From Apoda limacodes (Eukaryota; Arthropoda; Insecta; Lepidoptera; Limacodidae): a stretch of 64,000 bases of DNA. Below are positions 34,481 through 47,829 of the stretch, piece after piece; position 1 is the first letter of the stretch; every line of letters starts with the position of its first letter. Position numbers and translations under genes: made by a program. The DNA is taken from the NCBI GenBank assembly GCA_946406115.1, contig OX291557.1, forward strand, positions 20,182,501-20,246,500, given 5' to 3'. The notes under the pieces are model-generated. The model was given only the letters and a program-made list of their open reading frames with translations. It was not told the DNA's origin and ran no database searches.

Positions 34481-36024
34481 CGTTAAAGAGGGGCGCTGGC
34501 GCCGGATGGTATAAGAGAGCCACATCAAACTATAAACTTGCGCTATCTTATGCCCAAAGAAGTCTACAAAGGCTTCACGCCCCCCAGAATTACTCCGAAA
34601 CTCTACCGGCCATATGAATCAGCAGTAACTTAACATAAAACTACACAATACTCATCCCATAATAATATTAAAAATACTTAAGACTGGGCTTAGGTGTCTC
34701 CAGAGTGGAAATTAAGAGCATTTTTGGTTCCATAAGATTGTAAAGTTTTTTTTTTATATTTTATTATATTTTTAAATTTGGTTAATAAGACAAATCCAAT
34801 TGGATATGGATGAGCAGAGCTGGGTATGGCAGTGTCACATCTTAACGGCTTCTTTTTACTTTTACTTTAGATTATGACATTAAACCCACTAAACGGAGAC
34901 CACAAAACATCATTTTATGCGACAAAATAAATGCTTTACGTTAAATGTACTTTATACCTAATATTGATAAGTATTTTATACAAGATAATTCAAGTTTTAT
35001 ATCTTATTTAAATTGTTGTCAAGAGTAAGCAGCCCTAGGCGACAACTTTGTGGATAGTACAATATGAACTTCGTACTATTACCTATTAATGATTGATAAG
35101 CATAATTGGCACTTCTTTGTAATGATAAATTATTATTTGTTAGCTAATTTGTTGCAGTATCGATAGTGCACTAGTTCCTACATAAATACAAATTGTTGCA
35201 TTTTGTTTATATCATAATTGATTTAGAAATAAGTACCTACCTTATATCTTAAGACAAAGATACCGCATTTTATATGGCGTACCTACCTATGTTAGCAATT
35301 AAAATTGTTAGACAAATCGTTAAGGTGAATCCGAACCAGATATTTCCCATATAAACTTCATTGCACTAAAAAAAACTAAAAAAGTACTATAAAATCATTA
35401 TGCGTTATTATTACATACATATCGCTATTTACCAGTCACAAAAAGCATATACATTCATGTAATGTAAGTGAATTATGTAAAAAAGAAAGTATTTGTTGAG
35501 TTCATACATTAAATCAATTTAATAAAAACGATGAGTTATGTAATAATTCAGTTAAACGTAAATAGCGATATATGATAATAACGCATTTTGAACGTTTATT
35601 TGTTGACTTTGGCAATTTTTCTGAGGTAAAACTAGATACAGATGTTATGACCCATATTATTTAGAGTCATAAGAAAAATAAATTATACGAATATATCTTA
35701 CCTGTTAACGCGTAAAAATATTTTTATAATATATTTGCAATTGTCGGACTCACCTTAATGATTAATTTAAAAATAGGTAGTACCTATGTTGTTTTTTTAG
35801 TGAATAGCTGTGGTACTCGGGTAAAACGTAACACTATGAACTAATTTTATATTAGAAGTAAAATATGTAGTTATTTTCACTTTATGTTCTTACTTACTTG
35901 TAGAACTCACTTTCGTAACTTTTAACGATAAATTTCGATTTTTATATCTATAATAAAATTATTAATTATTTATCTTACATTTATTTCATACACACCCTTA
36001 TCATTTACAAGAACCGATGTGGTG
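34481..36024. other. AT-rich intergenic stretch, no gene seen
   Basis: No frame with recognisable similarity, no long repeat shared with the rest of the window. The 3' end of the uncharacterised gene should lie near its left edge. Confidence 0.5.
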
Positions 36025-36735
36025 TTTTAGGGTTACGTACCAAAATGTAGAAAGGAATCATTGATATATTCTTAGCCATCACGGTGGGACCATTGTGTCT
36101 GTATGCCACGGCTGTTTTTATATAGCATCTAAAAATGGTGACATCAGGTATAGTTGAAAAAAGGATACCTCTAAAGCATTGATTATCAAAGTGGAGGGCG
36201 TTGGCATTTTTTTCTATTGAACCTAGAATTGAAAATCATGCCAAAAACATGCTCCGTCACATTGACTCTTCTTAACTCTAACAAGTGTGTAAAAATATAT
36301 TTTTTCCATTAGAACATCTAAAAAAATATTTTGAACTTTATTACCATTATTGTATTTTACAATTCAATTGCTGCGCCGAGGGAGCAAGGGAAGGCGTGGG
36401 CATATTCCTTTTTGGCAGTAGGGGGCGTGTTAAAAATAGCTTTGGGAAATCATCAAAACAAGTTTTATAAATGTGGTCTGTAATTGGAGGTCAAAATCTG
36501 CATGTTACTTCGATTTTTTTTATTTTTTTTTATTGTATGTGACGTAGTTTTTGACTTAACGTTAAAAATGAATAAAAATAACCATAACCCCTTAAGAACC
36601 GAAATATTTAAAAAGATTACTGATTTGTTATTTACATTTTACTGGGAAAATAAATTCTTTTAAATTTAGCAATAATTAAGAAAACTGTAAATTCTTAAGC
36701 GCGAGTATGACTCACACTTAGCCAGTTTTATTTTA
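36025..36735 (+). repeat. Abundant lepidopteran repeat, about 0.7-kb worn copy
   Basis: Opens TTTAGGGTTACGTACCAAAA and closes GCGCGAGTATGACTCACACT followed by TAGCCAGTTTTATTTT, the two edge landmarks of the family. The middle is diverged and includes a plus-strand open frame without similarity. Confidence 0.5.
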
Positions 36736-36779
36736 AGAGCTAACCACTAAAAGACTTTCAACACGCTACTGGATTGTAT

Positions 36780-37130
36780 CTTTACGACACAAACGTAAAT
36801 CCTAAAAATATTATAAATGTGAAAGTTTGTATTTCTGGATGGATGTTTGTTACTCAATCACGCTTTAACCACTGGACGGATCAGGATAAAACTTGGCATA
36901 CATATAGGTTAGGTCCTGGAATAGCATAAAGGCTACTTTTTATCCCTAAAAATTATAAAGTTCCTGCGGGAATAACTATAACAGAGTTAAACGAACTATT
37001 GCTGCACCTATATCATGCTATAGCAATTCATTGGTATAACTAATTAAATTATTAATTGGAGCTAATTAAGGAGTTCCACGCCGATAACCGAATTTAGGGC
37101 GGGCGGAGCCGCTGGCAAAGTCTTGTGCTT
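36780..37130 (+). repeat. Common lepidopteran repeat with Helitron-like hairpin end
   Basis: Contains GTTACTCAATCACGCTTTAA, ATAAAACTTGGCATACATAT and ends GGGCGGAGCCGCTGGCAAAG, a GC hairpin typical of the 3' ends of lepidopteran Helitron-like elements. The final CTAG is altered. Confidence 0.45.
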
Positions 37131-37673
37131 TAAATAAAATTATTATAAATGATACTAAAGTTTGAATATCACTCTTTTATTGATTTTAAAAAAATATTTG
37201 TATTACACATTCATTAAATTTAGAGCCTATCAAACATTATTAAGATAACATTTAAGTTGGCAAATTACTGGACCCGATAGGCCCTACTTTACTTGACAAA
37301 TACAGACAAAAATACCTTATTTCGGCCTTAAGCACTGACATATATAAATATTAAAAAAAAAAACAAAAAAAAATCGTAAAGAGGTGTACTACTTAGATAT
37401 TTCAAATCTCTATGACTTTTCTATTAAAAAAAAATGGTTCAACAAATAAAAAAGAAATAAAAAAAACAGATTGTTATAGTCACATCTGAAAAATAAGTAT
37501 TCTATATTGGAATATTATAGGTATGATATCACAAATAATTGAGAATGTACAAAAATAAAAGTAAACAAATTACACAGTAAAGAAGTGAAAAAAATGGTTT
37601 GGCCAAAGTTCCTATATTGTACAGCCGATTTCCACTGGCCATATCGATACCACTGACAAAAATATTAGCTGTA

Positions 37674-37837
37674 AGAGCCCTTGTAGACATACGTTTTTTG
37701 CCGGACCAATGAATAAACGGACCGCGCGCAGTGTTAAATAGGTTACAATGATACACGTGTCGGACGACCGACCGCTGAATATTTATATTGGACGTTTACT
37801 GTCGGTCCGTGTTAAAACGGACGTCTACAAGGGCTCT
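37674..37837. mobile_element. Mariner-type MITE flanked by TA
   Basis: Left end AGAGCCCTTGTAGACATACG, right end complement AGAGCCCTTGTAGACGTCCG: two mismatches in 20, continuing into TTTT and weaker similarity. TA lies on both sides (37672-37673, 37838-37839). 164 bp, non-coding. Confidence 0.85.
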
Positions 37838-40134
37838 TAGTCAGCTTAATAAGACATCGGTCATCAAGATGTCATAGGGAAGTGAGAAATCAGTTACTCT
37901 CCTTTAGGCCGACGAATTATTGCACAAAATATAAGCAATCCTTTAAGCTGGATAGATAGATGAAATTTAATTACACCTATATAAAGTTCGAAGATATTTT
38001 TTAATTGTGTATTTGTATTGGGCCTAAAATTTACATGGAACTAAAATATAATTTGAAAAGTTCGAAAAATGAAGATATTATAACATAAATTATTCTGGTT
38101 CATTACAAAACATTTTTTTTTTCAAGATAAATTTCATTTTAAGTAGCATTATAATTAACTACCCGAACTCAAAATTTCGGATATTATTTCAATAACAACT
38201 TAAATACTCTCACTCTTTACTCATAAATGTCTCACAGGATGAAATCTAAAAAAAACGCATAGAAATTATGTTTAAAAAATTTCCAGCACAACAGTATGTA
38301 TCGATCGATACATATTTTTTTATAAATACCCAATAAAAATATTGCACAGTTTAAATATTTCTAAATTTATTTTCTGAATTTACTATGTAAAACCTCAACT
38401 AATATAATGACTAATAACTTTATTAGTTTACCTTCCTTTTTACAAAATATATTTAGTTTCTTATATGCGTTTATGTTAACAATTGTCAAACGTAAAGAGC
38501 AATCCAGCTATTACTCTCTTGACGCGACATAATACATTTAGAAGATTGCCAGAAGAACATCGTGCGCAACCCATTACACGTAAAAGTGCAAGCGCATACT
38601 CCATGTCCTATTCCTTCGCGTGCATTTATCACTATCGGTCGATTTTTTTATATAGATATCTATTTTTCCGTCCTTTTTACGACGTCAGGTCCGAAACTTT
38701 AATTAAAATGTTGCATCAAATTTGTAATTCACTTCATATTGTGCCCAGAGAAGTTTTACATTTATAAGTAATTTTTCATTGTATGATGTTGATAAACATA
38801 TAAACATAACAGACAGGTCAGTACAGAACCTATATAGTTATTAGATGACGAAAACATAAGAATGAATACTATAGAAATACATAACACACATATAATGTTG
38901 CATTTGTTTTAAAGATTTCATCCTGGATTACACATATAAAACAATGTCGACAATAGAATAGGGCTCTATTGTCTACATCATGGTTAGCTAGAGAATTAAA
39001 GTTCCCATACTCAATCATTTTAATCAAAAGTATTTTCCCATTTGTTTAAAAAAATCCCTTTGCGTATTCAACCAAAACTATCTAGATATATAACTAAATC
39101 TAAAACAATAAAATTCAGAAACATTGAACATGAGTTCACAGAGTATATAAACACAAGTTTAATATACACATAGAAATAAGATGAAACCGGCCATATCATT
39201 TTATATATATCTATGTTTCAATATATCAATTTATTGGTGAACATAAGCTTAGAATATCATATGACTCATATTCCCGCCCGATACTATTCTAAACTATAAT
39301 TATTCTTAAAATTAAGTATACAAAATAGGAATCTGCAATAAAAATTAATAAATAAGCTGTCCACAATAGTAGTATAAACATTTAAAACTGTTCTTCTAAT
39401 TCATAAACGAAAATAAGAAAGAGTTATACCGATTTAGTCATTTTTAAGCGATAAAAATAACTAGAAGAAAAAAAAATGGTTTTATGATATCACAAATGTT
39501 AGGTAAAACATTTTAATGATAAAATAAAAATTTGAATAGGAAAATCTCTTGTTTAGTGAAATTTTATAAATACATTAAGGTATGAACAGGCAACTTGCAA
39601 TTAAAATTAGTATATTTTGATAGAATTACAAATTAGAAGACCAGCTTAATAATCTTTTTTAACTTTATAATTATTTATCTCCTAAGCCAATACTAATTTA
39701 TGAGTTGGGTGTAAAGTTTATATCATCTAAATTAATATTCTTCTAGTTTCGCACATTGAAATAGTCTTGTGGCCAAATTGAAAATGATATATTTATCAGC
39801 TTATTTAGAATACAAATTTTATGCATATGTACTATTTCTATCACGAGAATAACACAGATATGTATCAATAATAAAGTATAAAAAAGGCTGGCAAAAAAAA
39901 GGACAGCAACACGCAGTCCGGACGGAAAATTCCTATTTAGTTTTCTAAACAAAAACTGGATTATCCGCACTCTATGCATAAATAAACTTTATCTCAACTA
40001 AGGATAAACTTTCTTTTTTTATTAATTGGTCCAATATCAGGTCTCATCACATTTTGTCATGGGTACATCACAACACCAACAATGTCAGATTGTAGATTTT
40101 CATATGAAAGTTGCTACATTCCCTTAGTGCAGCT

Positions 40135-40293
40135 GCGCACCGCCCGATTTTTAATCGGTCGATCAAAGAATCGGTGAGCTTCGACTATTGTGTTTATGGG
40201 ACCGCGCACACTGCCCGATTATTTATTAGCTGATAGTTCATACTGTTTCGAAAAACAAACCTATAAACCGAAAAAAAAAAACGGGCGGTGTAC
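40135..40293. mobile_element. Probable short inverted-repeat element (MITE)
   Basis: GCGCACCGCCCG at 40135 is mirrored by CGGGCGGTGTAC ending at about 40293, with an inner GCGCACACTGCCCGATT. Compact and GC-rich at its ends within AT-rich DNA. Target duplication not clear. Confidence 0.5.
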
Positions 40294-41589
40294 GACTAGG
40301 TTTCGCAAACCACATCAGTATCTATGGAATTATAAAAAAGATCTAATTTCTTTAAATATATCAGCTATTTCTTGTAACGCAGACATTTAAGAGAGTATTG
40401 TAGCTAAATATTATGAAGTATAAGTACCAGACACATTATTTAAGGTAAAAAAATGTGAGTAAATGGAATGGAAGGAGATAACTACACTTATCACTACAAG
40501 CACCACAATCTTAAAGGTTAACACTGAAAAGTTACAACTACTTACTAAAATAGATAAGATAAACAACATAAATTTATTAATTTCAACAAAATAAACATCC
40601 CAAAAAATTAATTTATCATGACGAATTTAAATCACAAGAATAAATATAACACACCAAATCTATTGCAGATTCCCAGTCAAAATTACCGCCGTCATGTAAA
40701 AACTATACAGCATACAAAACCATATTATTATGCTTTAAATGAAAACAATAATTAAATTATTATGAAAAAGTCAACGTGAACTAATTATAAAATATGTAAC
40801 TAAAAACATGGACGTAACTTGACTGAATGTGTAAGAATGTGGTAGGTATCTAATAAAACATAACATAAACAATTCCACACCCAGAACTCATAAAACAACT
40901 ACTAGCTTTGATACTTACTCAAAGAATTGTTGAAATGAACATTATACCAGGTGTGAGTAACATCGCAACATGAAGTGATACCATGGATTCAGTGCATGAT
41001 TTTAAACCCCTTAGCGTTAATAGTTTTTATAATAAAATGTTATTACCTTGCAAATGCGTCAAAAATAATTCAGAATATTCCCAATTACATAATAATGAAT
41101 TTCCGCAAAGTAACGCCTGATTCTATCAATAATTTAATAGTTTTTGTCGGTTTTTTTAATTCATTTTTATTTTTTACTGACAACTGTAAAAAATGACGTT
41201 ATTCGTAATTCTTTCGTTGAAAAAAGGTGGGAAAAGAAAAAAATCTTTGAATTTTAATTAATTTTTTAAAACTTTTTTTGCTTATACTTTATTATAAGTA
41301 ATTATAGGTCATTAATTACAGTTTACAGTAAAAAAAAAGAAACACCTGAAAAAACCGACTCAAAATTCCAACGCCAAGGGGTTTAAAATCATTAAAAATA
41401 AAATCAATCAATTTACTGAGTCAATGGTATCTTTGTGTTACAATATTACGTACCCCTTATGGTCTTAATGTCCTAAGAATATGTTGTTGACTAACCAGTA
41501 GTGATTTTACGCGTGGTGTGAATGGCATTGAGCTAGCAACATGGGCATAAAGCCCTGCTGGACCCTGTTTATTTCCTTTCAGTAATTCC

Positions 41590-44500
41590 TCACTGGTCTT
41601 TACGAGCCTTCTTTTTACCTTTCTTTGCAGCTTTTGCATCTGTCCATGTGTCTGTAACAATAATTTTATTATAAAAATAATACACAGATATTAATAACAC
41701 ATTTCCTAAATGACATTAAAGTAACTAATACATTGACAACACTTTACGTGAATTTTTAGGGTATCATATGAAAATTGTCATAACAGACCACTAATTGAAT
41801 CAGCTTTTTGTCCATCTAGCCATTCATCTGTCTCTCTTTATATAAGAAACACAAACTTGGCATAGATATATGTATATGGCATAATAATATATTAGTTTAA
41901 TTAGATAAATAAAGGCAAATGCTTGATCTCTATTTAAGGGGACACTTTGTAGCTAAAAGGGATCCTCAAAAAAAATCTATATCATTAACATCATGGACAT
42001 CACATTGGTATTCTTAAAAAACAAAACAATATTATCAAAATGGGTTCAATACTTTAAAAAATAAAATGAATCATTCATACATAATGACTTAAATTTATAA
42101 GTCTTTTTAGCTGTGCTTTATTTTAGAAATTATCCAAGTCTTGACTTGAACTCAACATGATTTTCTTTATTTAAAAAGAAAGCAGTTATTATAGGTACTT
42201 ACCCCCAAGTTCATCAAAGGCGGGAGTGTTCTTTTCATCCTGCTTCTCAGATGATTCAGAGACTCTATCCTTCTCAGCTGGCTCAAGTTTGGCTGCAGCC
42301 TTTGTCAATGAAGCAGCCTAAAAGGATTTTAACAAAAATGGCTTGTTACATAATTTTGTTATAAGTATACTCATACATACTATAAAAAGTACTTATTGAC
42401 CATTATCAGGTATTTTTTTTTTACCTTTTATCTCTTTTTTAATTTTTTTGCAAGTGTGTTTTTTTGAGATATGAGTTACTGAAATGCCGCTAAATTAGTA
42501 TGAAAAGTTATTAAAATCCTCATAACATTTTGTAGAAAAATATTTTTTACTTTATTGCTAAAAAAGATATTATAAATTTGAAACTAATAAGGAATCTAAT
42601 GTTTTGGTGTTTCCTTTAAAATTTGGTCTATGTAAGTTAAGGACTTTTGGAGTTTATTCTTTTAATCTTACCTCATTTGCCTTCTTCTTTATTTGCTTCT
42701 CTTTATTCTCTTTCTTTTTATTGCTCCTAAGATCCTTGACATCGGTCAGCTCTTCAACAGCTGGTGCCTCTTCTTCATCTACCACTCCTCCCAGTGCCTC
42801 TTGTTCTCGACGTTCTGCCTAAATACGTTCAATTAAATACATATCATGGATTATTACTTGAGCAAGCATAAAAAAACACAATTTCGTTTACACAGAGGAT
42901 CAACTTCAATAGTACTTAGCATTAATCCAAAAATGTGCTAACAGCACCTAATATAAAGTAGTAATTTCTAGTATGGGCAACATTGGGAACTTAATAACAC
43001 ACTATAATAAAATTTTAGCCTTTTATGGTTATAGTTGGACAGAAAGCATAGCATTTGTAAAAGTCTCATTGGCACCCATTTTGTAAAAAAATTCTAAAAT
43101 CATAAATAAGTAATTGTGACATTACTTTAAATTATCTCAATTAGCACAGGCTTGTACTCATACTAATACATTTTCAACAATGATTTCCAGATGTGTACTA
43201 TTTACAAACAAAGTAAGCATAATTTAAATGGACTTTTGTAGTTTATATCACCTATTTCTATCCACATATGTGACCATATGTCTATCTTTTATACAGCCTA
43301 CATTTGGCACACATATATATAATTACACTTGCTACAAAAATACAATGTCAACAGTGTAAAGAGTGGAGTTTTATTGAACAGGGAATGTCAACTACACGTT
43401 TTTGGAGTTTTTTTAAGAATAGCTGTGTTTAAGCTTGCTTAGCTGTTCCAAAGTAGCATTTTTTGGTAAATTTTGACTCAATATATGTCCCAGAACCTTG
43501 TTGTAAGAAATATCTTAAAAATCTAAAATAAGTAGGACTAATGCAGAGACTAAAAATACTTTGAAAATAATACAAATTGCTAGTATAAAAAGTTTCCGAG
43601 ATATAGGTCATTATCTTATAGGTCATTATTATATTGAAAGCAAATAAAAAAATTCTATTCTATTCCATCTTTCTATCCTTTGAAATCTCCATTCACCCAA
43701 AGTGGTAAAAACTCTATATTAAATGTTGATAGCTGTTAAAGTATTATGTAAGAACCTTGATGTAAGAAATATCTTAAAAATCTAAAATAAGTAGGACTAA
43801 TGCAAATACTAAAAATACTTTGAAAATAATACAAATAGCTAGTATGAAAAGTTTCCAAGATATAGATCATTATCTTTTTATCCTTTGAAATCTCCATTCG
43901 CCCAAAGTGATAAAAACTCTATATAAAATATTGATAACATTTAAACTATTACATAAGCACCAAAGGGGAACAGGGTTGTCTGAAAGCGGATTATGTCAGC
44001 AATATTTTTTTATACACTTTATTTTTTTTGAAAAATTTAGTTAATTCTGATTTGAACACAAATGGCAACCCTACTTGTCTAACCAAAAAGCATGTTCATT
44101 AATTATCTGAAATAATTAGTAAGTGCTTACTTTTAAATGGTGTTTTATTGTTAAGTAAGACAGAACTGAATTAGGCCAAGTACCGCATAGACAATTAACT
44201 TGTTTGTTCTAATGTGTTGTTGTGAAATGGTTGATGGCATTTTCTAAGTTATTTTTTGTTTTCTATTGAATGCCACTATAGAAATGGTTTTAAATGTTGT
44301 CTTGTAAATCTAAATCATACCAATTTTTTTTTAAAAATTTTGAAAAATCTCATTTGAACTCAAAGTTAGGTACACAATAAACAGAAGTCTGTTAATCAAT
44401 TTGGCATATTTATAAGTTACAAGCAAACTCTGACAAGGAACTTAATGTTATGGTGTAGACAATTGAAGAACTAGCTTATGAGTAGCAATAATCAGATTAT

Positions 44501-45512
44501 GTGAAAACTATACCATTGCTTACTTTCACTGACAAGGGTGAAGGAGGGATTAAAAATTTCTGCTTACCTATCACTATACAGATTCATAATATTTAATTAA
44601 ACTGTTGCATTATTTGTGTCTTATGAACCATTAAACTAGTTGGAATTCTAATGACAGCTTTGAAAACATACCTCCCTAAGCACTCGTTGGAATTCCTTTA
44701 CTTTAGCTAGTAGGGCAGTAGCTGCATCTTCATCTGCTTCAGGATCTTCAGAATTTTCATTCTTCAAGGTTACTTGTGGAATATCTTCAATAATTTGAGC
44801 TGCCTCAACATCGGCATCCTTGGTTTTCTTCTTTATCTTCTTAGCAGGACTTTCTTTTTTATCTTTTTCCTTGTCATCAGAAGTCTTTACTTTCTTCTTT
44901 TCACTTTTCTTAGGCACTTCTTGCCAACCAGCATCATCAAAGTCTACTGGTTTTTCTGCTTCAGCTGCACCTTTGTTCTTTTTACCTTTTTTAGAATCAG
45001 TAGTGGTATCTTTTTTTACAACTTTAATTTCAGCTTGTTTCTCTTTTAGTTTTGGTTTTTCTGGTTCCTTAACTTTCTCTTCTTTCTTATCTTTAGCAGG
45101 CGATTTTTTGGAAACTTCAGACTTTGCCTTCGAATCTTCCGTAGACGTGCGGTTAGGCGAAGACTTCTGAAAGTCAATAAAAGTTGCAAGAAAATGTGAC
45201 TTTAAAACTACGTAATATATTAATCTAAATACTACTTTTAAAGTCAAAATATGAGTTGCACACGGAATTTTAAGTGTGCTACACGGGAAAACGCACATGG
45301 GCAGAACATATTGTTGTGTTTACCTTATCTTTCGTTTTCCTTTTCTTGCTAGATGATTTTCTGTCGTCAAGTACTAACGGCAACTTATCGAATTGTGGTT
45401 GTTCTGCGGAGTGGAACCCAAAAACGAATACTAATGCCGCACAAATTAAAACGACCGCAACTGCTGCTACTGGAAACAGCACCTGCGTGTTTACATGATT
45501 TAGCAATTCCAT
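41590..45512 (-). CDS. LYRIC/metadherin-like lysine-rich membrane protein, five exons
   Basis: Minus-strand exons in order: 45324-45512, 44672-45166, 42672-42818, 42203-42317, 41590-41651; all GT-AG, 1,008 nt, 335 residues. A hydrophobic segment at about residues 11-33 (FPVAAVAVVLICAALVFVF) is followed at once by a lysine-rich tail, so it is a signal-anchored protein with its bulk in the cytosol, probably on the ER or nuclear envelope. Residues 70-250 are Lys/Glu-rich and disordered, with PVDFDDAGWQEVPKKSEKKK near residue 144. The end reads DTWTDAKAAKKGKKKARKDQ. Human LYRIC/MTDH shares an N-terminal membrane segment, a GAWE-type tryptophan motif followed by basic residues, and a C-terminal SWE-x-KKKKKARR end, so I suggest homology. 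Low complexity makes this uncertain; ribosome-receptor-like proteins are the alternative. No gene symbol is assigned for that reason. Confidence 0.75.
42819..44671 (-). other. Large second intron of the LYRIC-like gene
   Basis: AT-rich, with a long tandem duplication (listed separately) and no other feature. The other introns (41652-42202, 42318-42671, 45167-45323) are short and plain. Confidence 0.7.
43493..43960. repeat. Tandem duplication, period about 258 bp
   Basis: 43493-43750 and 43751-43960 share AGAACCTTG, TGTAAGAAATATCTTAAAAA, AAGTAGGACTAATGCA and GAAATCTCCATTC in order. The second unit lacks about 50 bp present in the first. Substitutions are few, so the duplication is fairly recent. 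Confidence 0.85.
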
Positions 45513-47829
45513 GTTGGTGTCTACTGTCTATTTTTAAACGGGTATAAAATCAATAGGCCACATATAACTGTCGATAAGAATTGATAATCTGGAACAAATC
45601 AGTTCCTCAACGACAAAATCAGACACAAGAACATGATGACGCGGCTGTGACGTGCCAAAAAAACTCCATTTTTCGCATTTACTTTGACATTTACCAGTGT
45701 TGCCCCTGTTGTCATTGAAATTGAAATATTTTCTGCCGTGCTGTAAGTATAATTGCCGTACCTACGTGTTAGAAAGTCTAGCATGAGTTGCTTTAGCAGT
45801 TTATTAGCGCTTATACTTGCCAGTACAGTGATAAATAATTAAACCTAGAACAATACTTGAGGTTAAAAGAACAATGACCACTCTCTGTACATAATTGGCT
45901 AAGTATAAATCCTTTAGCCTACATTCCAATTGGCTTTTACTCTCTACCGTCGTGTTATTATCGCCCAGTTAAATTGATTTTATAATGTTTTATTTTTATT
46001 TATTAAGAACCAGAATTTGATACTTAATTTTGACCTTGACAGGAGTTATTTTCAACAGAATCTACGGCAGTGTAAATAATTTAAATTGAAAGTGGAATAA
46101 TTAACCTAAGCAGGGCGTTACAAAACTACTTTTTCAACTTCAACGTTGTGTTTAGAACACCCCTGGAATGTGGCAGAAATGATAATTTCTTCGTGTTTAG
46201 AAATACAACCAAACTAGGTTAAAAACCTATTAGTAAAAGGTAGGAAGTTGGAATAAGAAATATACAGTGAATATAAGATTTAAGGTTACGTCTTTATAAA
46301 TTATGTGTTATTCCAAGACTTAATCATCAGTTTTTCCTAATTCTAAACTCTTATAAGTAGAATAATGTAAAATAAAGATAAAAGGAAAATAGAAGTAAAT
46401 AAATTATGTTATAAACACTCAGACAAACAAACGCTGATATGTGAATCTACTATCATGTAATGTTTATTTACCAGTCTCATACGTCCCTGTTGTTAGGGCA
46501 TGACTTACCCTTACTGCAGCTAATTTGGGCCATCGTCCATCATGTGGGCCCAGAGAGGATTTTAAATGATTGTCTAACTCCTGTATAACGTTACTAAAAG
46601 GTGATCTATGCTAAGTAGATCTCTATTGTCAGAAAAGGTAGGTAATATTAATATTAAGGTCAAAAGCCTGATTTTTATTGCATGAATCATTATATCATAT
46701 CATCAGTTTTTGGTGATACTGATCAGTATCGAGACAAATCCTTGCAAGGATTTTGCGATATTGTTTGTATAAATAATATGTAAAACATATGTTAAATAAA
46801 TAAATAAAATAAAAATATAAATATGTAGGATCTTGGGAAATTTTTAATCTTTAATTTGTTTGAAAATTTAGATTGACGTAAACTAGTATAGTTTAATCTA
46901 GAGTTTGTCAGTGAAATTTTTACCGTAGGCCTCATTAAGTAATCGGTTGATTGCCGTAAATCACGGCAATTTTCGTAGCAATTACAACACTGGCATTTAG
47001 TAATATTGTGTTACCAGACCGGTACTGGAACTTCCCTTCAATCTTCGTTTGTGGAGATTTTAGATACCGCTTATTCACAGACCAATTACTCCAGACTCAC
47101 GTTCTTTAATATTGAAAGGTTAACATCTAAATGATACTTTCAGTAGTATAAGATAATCAGGTAATTAATTTTGGAAGATGCCGTCTTGCCTTTAATTAAA
47201 GAAAACAACCGTTTTAAATACTTTAAAACCAAGCACGGTGGTGTAAAACTGCAAATAACCAGCGGCCATTTGAGATTTCGCGATCCTAAATGTATGGAGA
47301 CGATTCTAATTAGTAGTTTGAGTTACATTCGACTACAATCGACGATGATGACGTCAAACGATCGAACGACCGACAAGTCACATAATGAATGTGAGAGTTG
47401 CTGATCCAATTATGTGCGTTTTCCGAGTTTGAGTTTTCATATGACAGCTAAAATCATGTTGCTTCGTCGACTCACATGATCGATTTTAACAATCACCTAA
47501 TGGTTGTAGTTAGGCTTCATCGTTCGATATGAAATATTTAGTGCACTTACTCTGCGGAAAGCTCTTAGTTTATATTAGCCGGTACAAAACAGAAGTCATA
47601 CACATATAAAACATTCGACGTAGTTTTTTTAAAATAAATAAATGTGAACAACACACATACTATTATGTAATTTGTTTCTCTCTCTATTCTAAATCTATTC
47701 AGTGTTAGGAAAACTGAAAAATATCGATAATATCGGTTAGCCGGTAAAAAATATACTTTTACGTGTAAATTTACCGGTAATGAAAACATCTGGTAATTGC
47801 ATGCTCAGTGACTGTCTGCATCCCATAGT
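45513..47829. other. Upstream region of the LYRIC-like gene, then intergenic DNA
   Basis: The promoter of the minus-strand gene should lie in 45513-45800, but no convincing TATA or initiator can be fixed. From 46 to 47.8 kb I see no gene; a 77-codon frame at 47171-47404 has no similarity and no splice context. Confidence 0.45.

Larger units (their letters stand above)
37155..41589 (-). other. Mostly unique AT-rich DNA, possibly a long 3' UTR of the LYRIC-like gene
   Basis: 4.4 kb downstream of the minus-strand stop has few repeats apart from two MITEs. A minus-strand AATAAA (TTTATT at 37176-37181) lies near its far edge, next to where repeats resume. This would suit a very long 3' UTR, but several nearer AATAAA-like signals exist and no transcript evidence is available. 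No reading frame here looks coding. Confidence 0.25.

Noticed and set aside
38483..38767. A 94-codon plus-strand gene
   Set aside because: No similarity, no splice or promoter context; probably chance in AT-rich DNA.
44774..45170. Plus-strand frames of about 100 codons with Phe/Ser-rich composition
   Set aside because: They are the complements of the lysine-rich exon of the minus-strand gene.
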